Below are positions 14,971-21,610 of a DNA stretch of 21,610 bases, in pieces. A model generated the notes under the pieces. The model did no database searches and was not told the origin of the DNA. It saw only the letters and a program-made list of their open reading frames with translations. Origin of the DNA: an uncultured bacterium (lineage in GTDB: Bacteria > Actinomycetota > Coriobacteriia > Coriobacteriales > Coriobacteriaceae); the NCBI GenBank assembly GCA_905215115.1, contig CAJMOP010000026.1, positions 1 to 21,610 of the forward strand, written 5' to 3'. The position numbers and the translations under genes were made by a program. How positions within the stretch are numbered: position 1 is the stretch's first letter; each line of letters starts with the position of its first letter.

Positions 14971-15216
14971 TTACTCGGCTGCCTCGTCAGCAGCGGCCTC
15001 GCTCTGGGTGATGTAAGCAGCCTCGGCAACCATGTCGTCGACATTAGCCTTGGCCTGCTCGACCATGTCCTGGTAGCCGTTCTTGATGCGCATGCCGCAC
15101 GCGATACCCTGCACGCAAGCATTCTTTACCGGAGCGCTGGTGAGCAGCTTGATGCCGGCCGTACCGAGCAGAAAACCGCCACCGACAAGCAGGGTGTTAA
15201 ACGTCGACTTCTTCAT
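14971..15216 (-). CDS. DUF6110-like small membrane protein, ATPase partner
   Basis: This protein of 81 residues starts MKKSTFNTLLVGGGFLLGTA with a glycine-rich membrane segment (about 7-25), then GIKLLTSAPVKNACVQGIACGMRIKNGYQDM with two cysteines (C34, C40), and ends with an acidic, Ala/Glu-rich tail. The pattern matches what I know as DUF6110, often seen beside YSC-type P-type ATPases. A comparable pairing exists in mycobacteria, where small PacL proteins (DUF1490) act as membrane scaffold and metal chaperone for Ctp ATPases; an equivalent role here is inference. ATG 15216 is chosen because GGGAG lies 7 nt upstream; the frame continues 20 codons further without support. The gene is first in the operon. 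Confidence 0.75.
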   Translation of the reverse strand: MKKSTFNTLLVGGGFLLGTAGIKLLTSAPVKNACVQGIACGMRIKNGYQDMVEQAKANVDDMVAEAAYITQSEAAADEAAE

Positions 15217-15324
15217 GTTGCTTCTCCCTTTTGCCGCATTGGACGCGGCATGGTGCCTCAGCACCCGAGTAAACAAGTTTGCTCGAGCACGCTTTTGAAA
15301 TATCTCAATTTTATCTAACTATCT

Positions 15325-15344
15325 AGGTCAGCCATGGCTAACCT
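15325..15344. promoter_or_regulatory. Dyad operator candidate of the ATPase operon
   Basis: On the minus strand AGGTTAGCCATGGCTGACCT is a 20-bp palindrome with 9 of 10 pairs matching. It starts 6 nt downstream of the candidate -10 box, so it should cover the transcription start. Its half-site AGGTTAGCC resembles those bound by DtxR/MntR-family metal regulators, although the spacing differs from their classical 19-bp site. Confidence 0.5.
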
Positions 15345-15350
15345 TTTGAA

Positions 15351-15380
15351 AATTAACGATGCGGAGTAACCGATTGTCAA
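15351..15380 (-). promoter_or_regulatory. Candidate promoter of the DUF6110-ATPase operon
   Basis: On the minus strand a consensus TTGACA (15380-15375) and TTAATT (15356-15351) are spaced by 18 bp. Transcription would begin inside the adjacent dyad, 120-130 nt before the start codon. Confidence 0.5.
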
Positions 15381-15404
15381 TGTGACAAAGGGACTGTCCC
15401 TTTG
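15381..15404. repeat. TGTGACAAAGGGA-type palindrome, copy 1
   Basis: CAAAGGGAC and GTCCCTTTG pair in a hairpin 8 nt after the stop codon of the ABC gene (minus strand). The left flank TGTGA has no partner here, unlike the full copy at 20132-20160. It is likely to act at the end of the ABC message, although no long T-run follows. On its other edge it touches the -35 box of the ATPase operon. Confidence 0.65.
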
Positions 15405-15411
15405 CCCCTTC

Positions 15412-17169
15412 TTACAACTGCCAGGTAGCTGCTTCCTTTTGCAGCGCCACCATGCGGGCGAATTCTCCACCTGCCGCCTTGAGCTGCGCCGGAGTGCCCT
15501 GCTCGGCAACCACACCATCCTTGAGTACAACGATTTTGTCGGCATTTTCCACCGTACGCATACGGTGGGCAATAACGATAACCGTCTTACCTGCAAGCAG
15601 ACGGGAGAGCGCCTGCTGAACCACGGTCTCGTTCTCCACATCCAAGCTCGCCGTCGCCTCGTCCAACAGCACGATAGGCGCGTCTTTGAGCAGCGCACGG
15701 GCGATAGAGATGCGCTGGCGCTCACCGCCGGACAGCTTGGAGCCGTTCTCGCCGATCATGGTGTTGTAGCCCTGCGGCATGCGGCTCACAAACTCGTCGC
15801 AGTTGGCGGCACGCGCAGCCGCAAGCACTTGCTCATCGGTGGCGCCACGACGCCCGAGGCGGATGTTTCCCATCACCGTGTCGTCAAAGAGCAGCACGTC
15901 TTGGAACACAATGGCGTAGTCGCGCAGCAGCACCTCGGGATCCACGCTCGCAACATCCACACCGCCCACGGTAACCTTGCCCGCGGTGGCATCCCAAAAG
16001 CGCGCGGCCAGGCGGCTCACCGTGGACTTACCGGAGCCCGAAGGACCGACCAGTGCCGTGACCTCGCCTTCCTCGGCGGTAAAGCTCACGTCGGTAAGAA
16101 CTTTCTCGCCGGCGCGGCCGTCCTCGCCCGCACCATAGCCAAATGCCACATGATCGAACACCACATCGTGGCCCACGGGCTCAAATTTCTCGCTGCCCCG
16201 CGCCACAGGCTCTTCCATGATGGAACGCATGCGCTTGGCCGACGACTCGGCGGCAAACAGCTCGGACATCAGCATCAGCGCCTGATCAAAGGGCGCATAG
16301 ATGCGGCTCACCATAAGCAGGAAGGCAAACATCATCAAAAAGTCGACCTGGCCGGAGGCGACCATCGCAGCGCCCGTGACCAACGTGGTGGCAATCCCCA
16401 GGCGCAGGATGGCAAAGGCGGAGTTGACCAAAAGCCCATTGGCGAGCTCGCCTTTGGTGGTCTCGCGCTCCTCGGCATCGATCACGGCGTTGAGCCCTTC
16501 AAGATAATGAGCCTCCTGGTTGGTGGCGCGGATCTCGCGCACGCAGTCGAGCGTCTCCTGGATCGCCTCGGTAACCTTGACCTTCTCGGCACGCACATGG
16601 CCGAACACCGGGGTCATGGGGCCGCGCGTTAGATACAGCACGGCAAAGGCCACGGGCACGCTCCAAAACGCCGCGATCGCCAGCTGCCAGCAAAAGAACA
16701 GCGACGCCACGAACACAATGGCGCTTGCGATGATGGCACCCCAAAGCTCTCCCAGCACATGACTGTAGGCATGCTCCATAGTCTGAACGTCGCCCATGAT
16801 GGTTTCGGTTAGATCGGCCAGATCACGACGGCCGAAAAACGACAACGGCAGTTTGCGCAAGCGCTCGGCAATCCCCATGCGCTGCTTGCCGCATTCCTCG
16901 TAAAAGATGCAGTAGGTGTAGTAATACTGCTGCCAGTTAGAGGCAAAGAGCATCACGAAAAAGACCAGGAGACCGCTCACGATAGGCAGTGCACTCGGCA
17001 GATCGGCCCCACTGGCGAGATGCTCGACAAAGCCGGCCATGACCAGGAACAATAAGACCATGCCGGCCATGGCAATGAGATTGGTGAGCGCGGTCCAGAA
17101 AATGCCGCGTTTTACGCCGGCGACGCCTTTATCGGATAGGAAATACTTCTTTTGGAATGAGGCGAACAT
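15412..17169 (-). CDS. ABC transporter, fused permease/ATPase, second subunit
   Basis: This 585-residue half-transporter has six predicted membrane helices (about 20-310) followed by a nucleotide-binding domain. ATPase motifs: Walker A VGPSGSGKST, signature LSGGERQRISIARALL, Walker B IVLLDEATASLD and H-loop IAHRMRT, all canonical. It forms a heterodimer with the preceding gene product: the upstream stop TAA is followed at once by this ATG (TAAATG), a sign of coupled translation. Fused half-transporters of this kind are exporters by fold, but the branch with adjacent AraC regulators includes YbtPQ/IrtAB-like siderophore importers, so direction is open. A palindrome follows the stop codon. Substrate is unknown. 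Confidence 0.9.
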   Translation of the reverse strand: MFASFQKKYFLSDKGVAGVKRGIFWTALTNLIAMAGMVLLFLVMAGFVEHLASGADLPSALPIVSGLLVFFVMLFASNWQQYYYTYCIFYEECGKQRMGIAERLRKLPLSFFGRRDLADLTETIMGDVQTMEHAYSHVLGELWGAIIASAIVFVASLFFCWQLAIAAFWSVPVAFAVLYLTRGPMTPVFGHVRAEKVKVTEAIQETLDCVREIRATNQEAHYLEGLNAVIDAEERETTKGELANGLLVNSAFAILRLGIATTLVTGAAMVASGQVDFLMMFAFLLMVSRIYAPFDQALMLMSELFAAESSAKRMRSIMEEPVARGSEKFEPVGHDVVFDHVAFGYGAGEDGRAGEKVLTDVSFTAEEGEVTALVGPSGSGKSTVSRLAARFWDATAGKVTVGGVDVASVDPEVLLRDYAIVFQDVLLFDDTVMGNIRLGRRGATDEQVLAAARAANCDEFVSRMPQGYNTMIGENGSKLSGGERQRISIARALLKDAPIVLLDEATASLDVENETVVQQALSRLLAGKTVIVIAHRMRTVENADKIVVLKDGVVAEQGTPAQLKAAGGEFARMVALQKEAATWQL

Positions 17170-18993
17170 TTAGGCCTCGCCTCCCTTCGTGACGGCGGCA
17201 TCCGCGGCAGCAGTGATCTTCCAGCTCGCGGCCTGTTCGTATTCGGCCCACATCTTGGCGTATAGACCGTTTTGGGACAGCAGCTCGGCATGGGCGCCAG
17301 TCTCCTGCACGCTACCTTGGTTGAGCACCACGATCTTGTCGGCCCCCACCACGGTCGAAAGCCGGTGCGCGATCATAATGACTGTGCGACCCGCCGCCAG
17401 TTTGCTAAAGGCACGCTGGATGAGCGCCTCGTTCTCGGGGTCGGCAAACGCTGTGGCCTCATCGAGCACCACGATAGGTGCGTCTTTAAGGATCGCGCGG
17501 GCGAGTGCCACGCGCTGTACCTCGCCGCCCGAAAGATATGCCCCTCCAGCACCGAGCATGGTGTTAATACCCTGCGGGAGCTTGGCCACAATGTCGTCGC
17601 ACTGAGCTGCGGAGAGGGCCGCACGCACTTCGTCGTCAGTGGCCGTAGGCTTGGAGGCGCGCACGTTATCGGCAAGTGTTTGCCGGAACAGTTGGTTGGT
17701 CTGAAACACAAAGGCGACCTGGTCCATGAGCTCGTGCGGATCCATGTCGCGAACGTCTACGCCGCCCACAAGCACGCGACCCGAGGAAACATCCCAAAAA
17801 CGCGGGATCAGGCTTGCGCAGGTTGACTTACCGCCGCCAGAGGGACCCACCAACGCGAGGGTGCTACCTGCAGAAACGCTAAAGCTCACATGGTTGACGG
17901 CAGGTGCCTCGGCACCCTCGTAGGTAAAGCTTACATCCTCAAAGCGCACATCGCTGCCGATAGGGTGCTTGGGCTGGGCAGGCACGGAGAGCTGCTTGGA
18001 ATCCATAACGCTTCGGATGCGCGCCAGCGAATCGGCACTCATCTGAGACGCCTCGCCCACAAACATGAGCTTGGTCATGGCCGTCGGCACCACGGCCGAA
18101 AAGATCGCGTAAAACGTGAAGTTGACCATAAAGTGCGCGAAGTCCGTCTCGCCCGGCGCCAACAGCAACGCCACGGGCAAAAGAAATGCCACGAGGCCAT
18201 TGAGCGCGGTAAGGTTGAGCACCTGCGGGCCTCGGCAGAACGTGCCCGCATAGCTTTGCGCCATGTCGGCGTATTCGGCGATCGCATCGTGAAACGCCTT
18301 AAAGGAGTAGACCGTCTGCTGGAAGACCTTGACCACGGGAATGCCGCGTACGTATTCGGTGCCGGTCTTGTTCATCTTGACCAGCGCGCCCATGTAGGCC
18401 TTCATGAACTCGGCGCCCTTGCCGCTCATCATGGTGGCCATGGCGCCAAGCGAAACGGCGACCGAGATAAGGCATGCCGCGCCCAAGCGCCAATCGAGGG
18501 CGAAAAGCAGCACGAGCAAGCCCACGACCATGGCGGTGGCGCCGGCGATATCGGGTAGCATGTGCGCGAGCAGGGTCTCGGTGGAGGCGGCGCATCCGTC
18601 TACGATACGGCGCAGCTCACCGGTGGCGTGTGTGTCAAAGTAGCCAAGCGGCAGCTTAAGCAGGTGCTCGCTCGTAGTCTTGCGAATATTGGACGCGCAG
18701 CGAAACGCAGACAGGTGCGTGCACATGAGTCCCACGAAATAGACCACAATGCTCGCCAGGCCAAAACCCACGGCCCACCAGCCATACATCGCGATGTCCG
18801 TGGCTTCGCTCCAGTTAGGTGCCACGGCGATCAGATCGCGCGCGACAAGCCAAATGCACACGTACGGGCCAAAGCTCAGCAGCTGCGAGAGCGCCGAGAG
18901 AGCCATGCCCAAATACGTTAGGAATTTGCGGTCGCCGGCATATGCAAGCAGCTCGCCGATACCGCCGCCTTCCCTTTTTGACCCCTTTGCCAT
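17170..18993 (-). CDS. ABC transporter, fused permease/ATPase, first subunit
   Basis: This 607-residue half-transporter, from ATG 18993 (MAKGSKREGGG) with AAGGGA 6 nt upstream, has six membrane helices (about 25-310) and an ATPase domain with Walker A VGPSGGGKST, signature LSGGEVQRVALARAIL, Walker B IVVLDEATAFADPENE and H-loop IAHRLST. The DEATAFADPENE version of the Walker B/D-loop is one I associate with the YbtPQ/IrtAB siderophore-import branch. The frame extends 21 codons upstream without a ribosome site, so the shorter start is preferred. The gene leads the ABC operon and diverges from an araC-type gene across 114 bp. Metal-chelate import is a reasonable but unproven role. Confidence 0.9.
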   Translation of the reverse strand: MAKGSKREGGGIGELLAYAGDRKFLTYLGMALSALSQLLSFGPYVCIWLVARDLIAVAPNWSEATDIAMYGWWAVGFGLASIVVYFVGLMCTHLSAFRCASNIRKTTSEHLLKLPLGYFDTHATGELRRIVDGCAASTETLLAHMLPDIAGATAMVVGLLVLLFALDWRLGAACLISVAVSLGAMATMMSGKGAEFMKAYMGALVKMNKTGTEYVRGIPVVKVFQQTVYSFKAFHDAIAEYADMAQSYAGTFCRGPQVLNLTALNGLVAFLLPVALLLAPGETDFAHFMVNFTFYAIFSAVVPTAMTKLMFVGEASQMSADSLARIRSVMDSKQLSVPAQPKHPIGSDVRFEDVSFTYEGAEAPAVNHVSFSVSAGSTLALVGPSGGGKSTCASLIPRFWDVSSGRVLVGGVDVRDMDPHELMDQVAFVFQTNQLFRQTLADNVRASKPTATDDEVRAALSAAQCDDIVAKLPQGINTMLGAGGAYLSGGEVQRVALARAILKDAPIVVLDEATAFADPENEALIQRAFSKLAAGRTVIMIAHRLSTVVGADKIVVLNQGSVQETGAHAELLSQNGLYAKMWAEYEQAASWKITAAADAAVTKGGEA

Positions 18994-19012
18994 GAGATTC
19001 CCTTCTAACGGC

Positions 19013-19051
19013 TTGAGAGTTAACCATAATGAACTTATCATTGATGTGTTA
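19013..19051. promoter_or_regulatory. Divergent promoter/operator of ABC and AraC genes
   Basis: For the + strand, TTGAGA (19013-19018) and TATCAT (19036-19041) are exactly 17 bp apart. Overlapping this is an imperfect dyad: TAAC..AATGA (19021-19032) facing TCATT..TGTTA (19038-19051). One regulator bound here could control both directions. The minus-strand promoter is less clear. Confidence 0.5.
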
Positions 19052-19107
19052 GCCAAGGCTCACAATCGAGCCAGGCGTGGACGTTTCTGTAAAGGAAAGG
19101 GACGCTT

Positions 19108-20112
19108 TTGCAAATACGGCGGGCAGCGACCGACATAACCGAGCTCTACGCACCGCAGTTTGAGCAGTTTGGCCTGGAGCTTACCGGCAAGGGCGCCGTC
19201 TTTACCGGCGAGGTGGCAAACGATCGGGCGCACGGACGCGCATGGATCATGCCCCTTTCCCCCACCTGCATCGTCATGGAGCATTTCATTACCCCGACAC
19301 ACAACATGCTCTTGGCCGAGTACACACCCGAACCGTACGCGTGCGTGAGCGAGGTCAGCGCGCCCACACTTACATGCATGCCCGAGGCTGGCATAACGCC
19401 CGCGAACCTTAAACCATTGCATGGACCGTGGCCAAACAATGCCGTTTGCAGCTTTATCCAAGATAGCTGTGGCGAGGAATTAAGCCCGCTGTTTGCGGGG
19501 GAGCTTTATCACTCGCGCTCGGTGCTCTTTTTGCCTGGATATTTTGACGAACTGGAGCACCGCTATCCCACCGAGTTCGCGGGAATCTTTGAGGCGTTTG
19601 CCGAGCCATGGCACGAGGAAGCGACGTCTGCCATCTGCCACACACTACGCCGAATCAACGAGGACCGCGCTCGCGCCGTAGGCGGGCATGTCTATATGCA
19701 GGGCATCGTGGAGACCATGGTCGCGGAGCTCGCCTGTTCGCGCGCGGCCCACAAGCAGGCGCGGCAGGCGGCAGACACACGCGTCAGCATAACCATTGCC
19801 GAAGAAGCAACGGCGATGATTGAGCGCGCGCTCGACAAAGGCAGGCGTGTGGGTATCAACGAGGTGGCCGAGGGGCTCTACACAAGCCGCTCCAAGCTAT
19901 GCGCCACCTTTAAGGCCCAAACTGGCGAGTCCCTGGGCGCCTACATTCGCAGACGCCGTATGGAGCGAGCACAGGACCTTTTGGCCGATAGCTCGCTCAC
20001 GATAGCGCAGGTCGCAGAGCGTCTAGGCTACCCTCAGCAGGCCGCCTTCGCCCAAGCCTTCAAGCAACACACCGGCACCACCCCCACCGCCTGGCGTTCC
20101 CAGCATCAATAA
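19108..20112 (+). CDS. AraC-family transcriptional regulator
   Basis: This 334-residue protein has a C-terminal AraC/XylS DNA-binding domain with two helix-turn-helix motifs (about 235-330). The first is in VGINEVAEGLYTSRSKLCATFKAQTG and the second in LTIAQVAERLGYPQQAAFAQAFKQHTGTTPTAWR, where the classic GYxxxxxFxxxFKxxxGxTPxxxR pattern is clear. The N-terminal 220 residues form an unassigned sensor domain with several Cys and His residues. The start is a TTG at 19108 with GGAAAGG 7 nt upstream; no ATG is near. It is divergent from the ABC operon, whose regulator it likely is, in the style of YbtA with YbtPQ. The effector is unknown. A palindrome follows the stop codon by 19 nt. Confidence 0.9.
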   Translation: MQIRRAATDITELYAPQFEQFGLELTGKGAVFTGEVANDRAHGRAWIMPLSPTCIVMEHFITPTHNMLLAEYTPEPYACVSEVSAPTLTCMPEAGITPANLKPLHGPWPNNAVCSFIQDSCGEELSPLFAGELYHSRSVLFLPGYFDELEHRYPTEFAGIFEAFAEPWHEEATSAICHTLRRINEDRARAVGGHVYMQGIVETMVAELACSRAAHKQARQAADTRVSITIAEEATAMIERALDKGRRVGINEVAEGLYTSRSKLCATFKAQTGESLGAYIRRRRMERAQDLLADSSLTIAQVAERLGYPQQAAFAQAFKQHTGTTPTAWRSQHQ

Positions 20113-20131
20113 AGAGACGGCAGAGGGCCAG

Positions 20132-20160
20132 TGTGACAAAGGGAAAGTCCCTTTGTCACA
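20132..20160. repeat. TGTGACAAAGGGA-type palindrome, copy 2
   Basis: TGTGACAAAGGGA and TCCCTTTGTCACA are perfect 13-bp arms with a 3-nt loop, 19 nt after the AraC stop codon. A half-complete version sits at the other end of the same ABC/AraC module (15381-15404). No T-run follows. Confidence 0.75.
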
Positions 20161-20163
20161 TCT

Positions 20164-20195
20164 ACAAAAATGGGTGCGCCGACGGCGCACCCATT
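20164..20195 (-). terminator. Distal terminator hairpin of the gatB transcript
   Basis: AATGGGTGCGCC and GGCGCACCCATT (20169-20195) make a perfect 12-bp stem with a 3-nt loop; on the minus strand the T-run TTTTTG follows. It lies about 320 nt after the gatB stop. Confidence 0.8.
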
Positions 20196-20419
20196 CACCA
20201 AATTCCATTCAGCCCACCTGACCCGAAAGGCCGAGTCGCCACGAAACCCGGGGGCCCCGGCAGGGCGGGTGCTTCCTCAAAATGAGTTCCCTCCAAAACA
20301 ATGGGCGCGCCAACGGCGCGCCCATTCACTCTATTCCATTCAGCCCCGCCTGACCCGAACGGCCGAGTCGTTACGGAACCGAGGGGCCGGGCGCAGGGCC
20401 TTGCCTCTCAATGAGTTCC
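20169..20419 (-). repeat. Tandem duplication of about 130 bp downstream of gatB
   Basis: Segments 20169-20290 and 20300-20419 share order and sequence: terminator hairpin, ATTCCATTCAGCCC, a CTGACCCGAA-GGCCGAGTCG block, a GC-rich arm and AATGAGTTCC. The arms themselves diverge more than the flanks. The unit nearest gatB joins the complete long-hairpin element (20375-20510); the far unit keeps only the 3' part of such an element (20244-20290 approximately). Confidence 0.75.
20296..20326 (-). terminator. Proximal terminator hairpin of the gatB transcript
   Basis: AATGGGCGCGCC and GGCGCGCCCATT (20300-20326) form a 12-bp stem with a 3-nt loop; on the minus strand GTTTTGG follows. It differs from the distal hairpin by a compensated base pair (C-G for T-A), so the stem is kept in both. 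Confidence 0.7.
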
Positions 20420-20510
20420 GCACGAACAGGAGGCGCCAGTGGCGCCTCCGTCGTGAGTCAGGACTGTCCGAAATTGAGAGGCAAGGCCCTGCGCCCGGCC
20501 CCTCGGTTCC
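20375..20510 (-). ncRNA. Long covarying hairpin element, copy 2 (3'-UTR RNA candidate)
   Basis: Arms 20375-20412 and 20473-20510 are perfect 38-bp inverted repeats around a 60-nt loop. On the minus strand the loop reads TTCGGACAGTCCTGACTC, an inner hairpin GGAGGCGCC-ACT-GGCGCCTCC inside CACGA/TCGTG pairing, then TCGTGCGGAACTC. The two outer blocks equal those of copy 1 (539-672), while the inner stem and most of each arm have different but fully paired sequences. The element begins 3 nt after the gatB stop codon in sense orientation. No T-run follows directly; two terminator hairpins lie further downstream. Confidence 0.75.
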
Positions 20511-20513
20511 CGT

Positions 20514-21610
20514 TTACGAGAGCGACGTTCTCAGCAACTCGTTGAAGAGCTTCGGGTTGCCCTTGCCGCGGCTCGCCTTCATGCACTGGCCCACCAAAAA
20601 GCCGATAACCTTCTGGTTGCCGTCACGATATTGCTGCGCCTGCTCGGCACAGTTTGCCAGCACTTCGTCCACGATCGGCTGCAGCGCGCCGGCATCGCTC
20701 ACCTGACGCATACCACGCTCGTCGACGATCTTGTTGGGGTCATCGCCGGTCTGGGCCATGGCCTCAAAGACCTCGTGAGCCTGGTTGGAGCTGATGGCAT
20801 CGGTCGCCAGCAGCTTGGCAAGAGCCGCCACTTGAGCCGGCGCGATACCGGACTCTGTCAGCGAGACGCCCGCACTCTTAAGATAGGCGATCATCTCGTT
20901 CACCAGCAGGTTCGCGACCGTCTGGGCCTCCTTGCCAGCCATACCGGCAGCGGCGGCCTCAAAAAACTCGGCAAACTCGGGGTCGCCGGCGATTTGCTCG
21001 GCATCGGCCGCCTTAATGCCAAAGTCGGCCTCAAAGCGGGCACGCTTGGCATCGGGCAACTCGGGGATCTCGCCGCGGCAACGGTCGATAAACTCGTCGT
21101 CCAGGTCGAACGGCGCCAGATCGGGATCGGGGAACAGACGATAGTCGTCAGCCGTCTCCTTCACACGCATGACCACGGTGCGCTTGCGGCTGGGCTCCCA
21201 GTGGCGGGTCTCTTGGTAGATGATGCCGCCCTCCTCGAGTACCTCGGCCTGGCGGCAAATCTCGTAGGCAAGGCCGTCGTGCAGGCTCTTAAACGAGTTG
21301 AGGTTCTTGAGCTCGGTCTTGGTGCCCAGCTTGGTCTCGCCGCGGCGGCGCAGCGATACGTTGCCGTCGCAGCGCATGGAACCCTTCTCCATAGAGCAGT
21401 CCGAAATGCCCAGCGTCACAAAGATGCGACGGAGCTTCTCCATAAACAGGCGAGCCTCCTCGGGCGTGCGCAGGTCGGGCTCGGTGACGAGCTCGATGAG
21501 CGGCGTGCCGCAGCGGTTGTAGTCGACGAGCGACTCGGCCGCGGCGGTAATGCGGCCCTCGGCACCGCCCACGTGGACCATCTTGGCGGCGTCCTCCTCC
21601 ATGTGGATGC
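20514..21610 (-). CDS. gatB: Asp-tRNA(Asn)/Glu-tRNA(Gln) amidotransferase subunit B, 5' end off-window
   Basis: GatB, with GatA and GatC, converts Glu-tRNA(Gln) (and Asp-tRNA(Asn)) to the amidated form; the B subunit carries the kinase-type active site and the tRNA-binding tail. Visible motifs include the segment from HMEEDAAKMVHVGG, VDYNRCGTPLIELVTEPD, SMRCDGNVSLR, GTKTELKNLNSFKSL and the YRLFPDPDLAPF block, then the GatB/YqeY tail ending in IGFLVGQCMKASRGKGNPKLFNELLR. About 365 residues are seen of an expected 480-500; the start lies beyond base 21610. The tail is complete. Presence of GatB suggests that this organism lacks a direct GlnRS and/or AsnRS route. The stop codon is followed after 3 nt by the long hairpin element. 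Confidence 0.96.
   Translation of the reverse strand, partial: IHMEEDAAKMVHVGGAEGRITAAAESLVDYNRCGTPLIELVTEPDLRTPEEARLFMEKLRRIFVTLGISDCSMEKGSMRCDGNVSLRRRGETKLGTKTELKNLNSFKSLHDGLAYEICRQAEVLEEGGIIYQETRHWEPSRKRTVVMRVKETADDYRLFPDPDLAPFDLDDEFIDRCRGEIPELPDAKRARFEADFGIKAADAEQIAGDPEFAEFFEAAAAGMAGKEAQTVANLLVNEMIAYLKSAGVSLTESGIAPAQVAALAKLLATDAISSNQAHEVFEAMAQTGDDPNKIVDERGMRQVSDAGALQPIVDEVLANCAEQAQQYRDGNQKVIGFLVGQCMKASRGKGNPKLFNELLRTSLS

Noticed and set aside
15382..16632. 416-codon plus-strand open frame
   Set aside because: Antisense of the ABC ATPase domain; low-complexity His/Arg-rich translation without a family.

Overview
The window looks like a chromosomal piece of a high-GC gut actinobacterium of the class Coriobacteriia, most probably Collinsella. 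This rests on base composition, the style of the proteins (large BTAD-type regulator, YSC-type P-type ATPase with a small DUF6110-like partner) and intergenic palindromes of a kind I associate with that genus. The assignment is inference, since no database could be searched. Both ends cut through genes: a PFL/UPF0210 family gene on the left and gatB on the right.

Layout. 1-2183 (+ strand): the 3' end of the PFL-family gene, a very long hairpin element, a SAM-dependent methyltransferase and the ribosome-associated RNA-binding protein YhbY. 2253-5252 (-): a 999-residue ATPase/BTAD transcriptional regulator. 5701-9573 (-): nagB, a glucose-family PTS EIIA, glmM, rpsI and rplM. NagB and GlmM both use glucosamine-6-phosphate, one sending it to glycolysis and the other to the cell wall, while rplM-rpsI is a ribosomal operon with a clear promoter and terminator. 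9704-10609 (-): a patatin-like phospholipase. 10610-11217: a gene-free stretch with a 62-bp-period hairpin array and a 52-bp direct duplication. 11218-11581 (-): tmRNA (ssrA) with its terminator. 11821-12255 (+): an unrecognised 144-residue protein. 12314-12808 (-): an orphan PIN-domain protein whose start is buried in a terminator. 12877-15216 (-): a metal P-type ATPase and its small membrane partner, behind a promoter with a dyad operator-like site. 15412-20112: a heterodimeric ABC transporter (-) diverging from an AraC-family regulator (+), with the same type of palindrome at both outer ends. 20113-20513: a complex 3'-UTR region of gatB. 20514-21610 (-): gatB, partial.

The strongest candidate for something undescribed is a structured element seen twice, at 539-672 (+) and 20375-20510 (-). 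Each copy begins within 3-17 nt of a stop codon, in the sense orientation of the upstream gene. Each has perfect 32- or 38-bp arms whose sequences largely differ between copies, a variable inner stem, and two invariant single-stranded blocks (TCGGACAGTCCTGACTC and TCGTGCGRAACTC). Different arms that remain perfectly paired around a conserved core suggest a folded RNA, or a DNA cruciform, under selection. A truncated third copy lies at 20244-20290 as part of a 130-bp tandem duplication.
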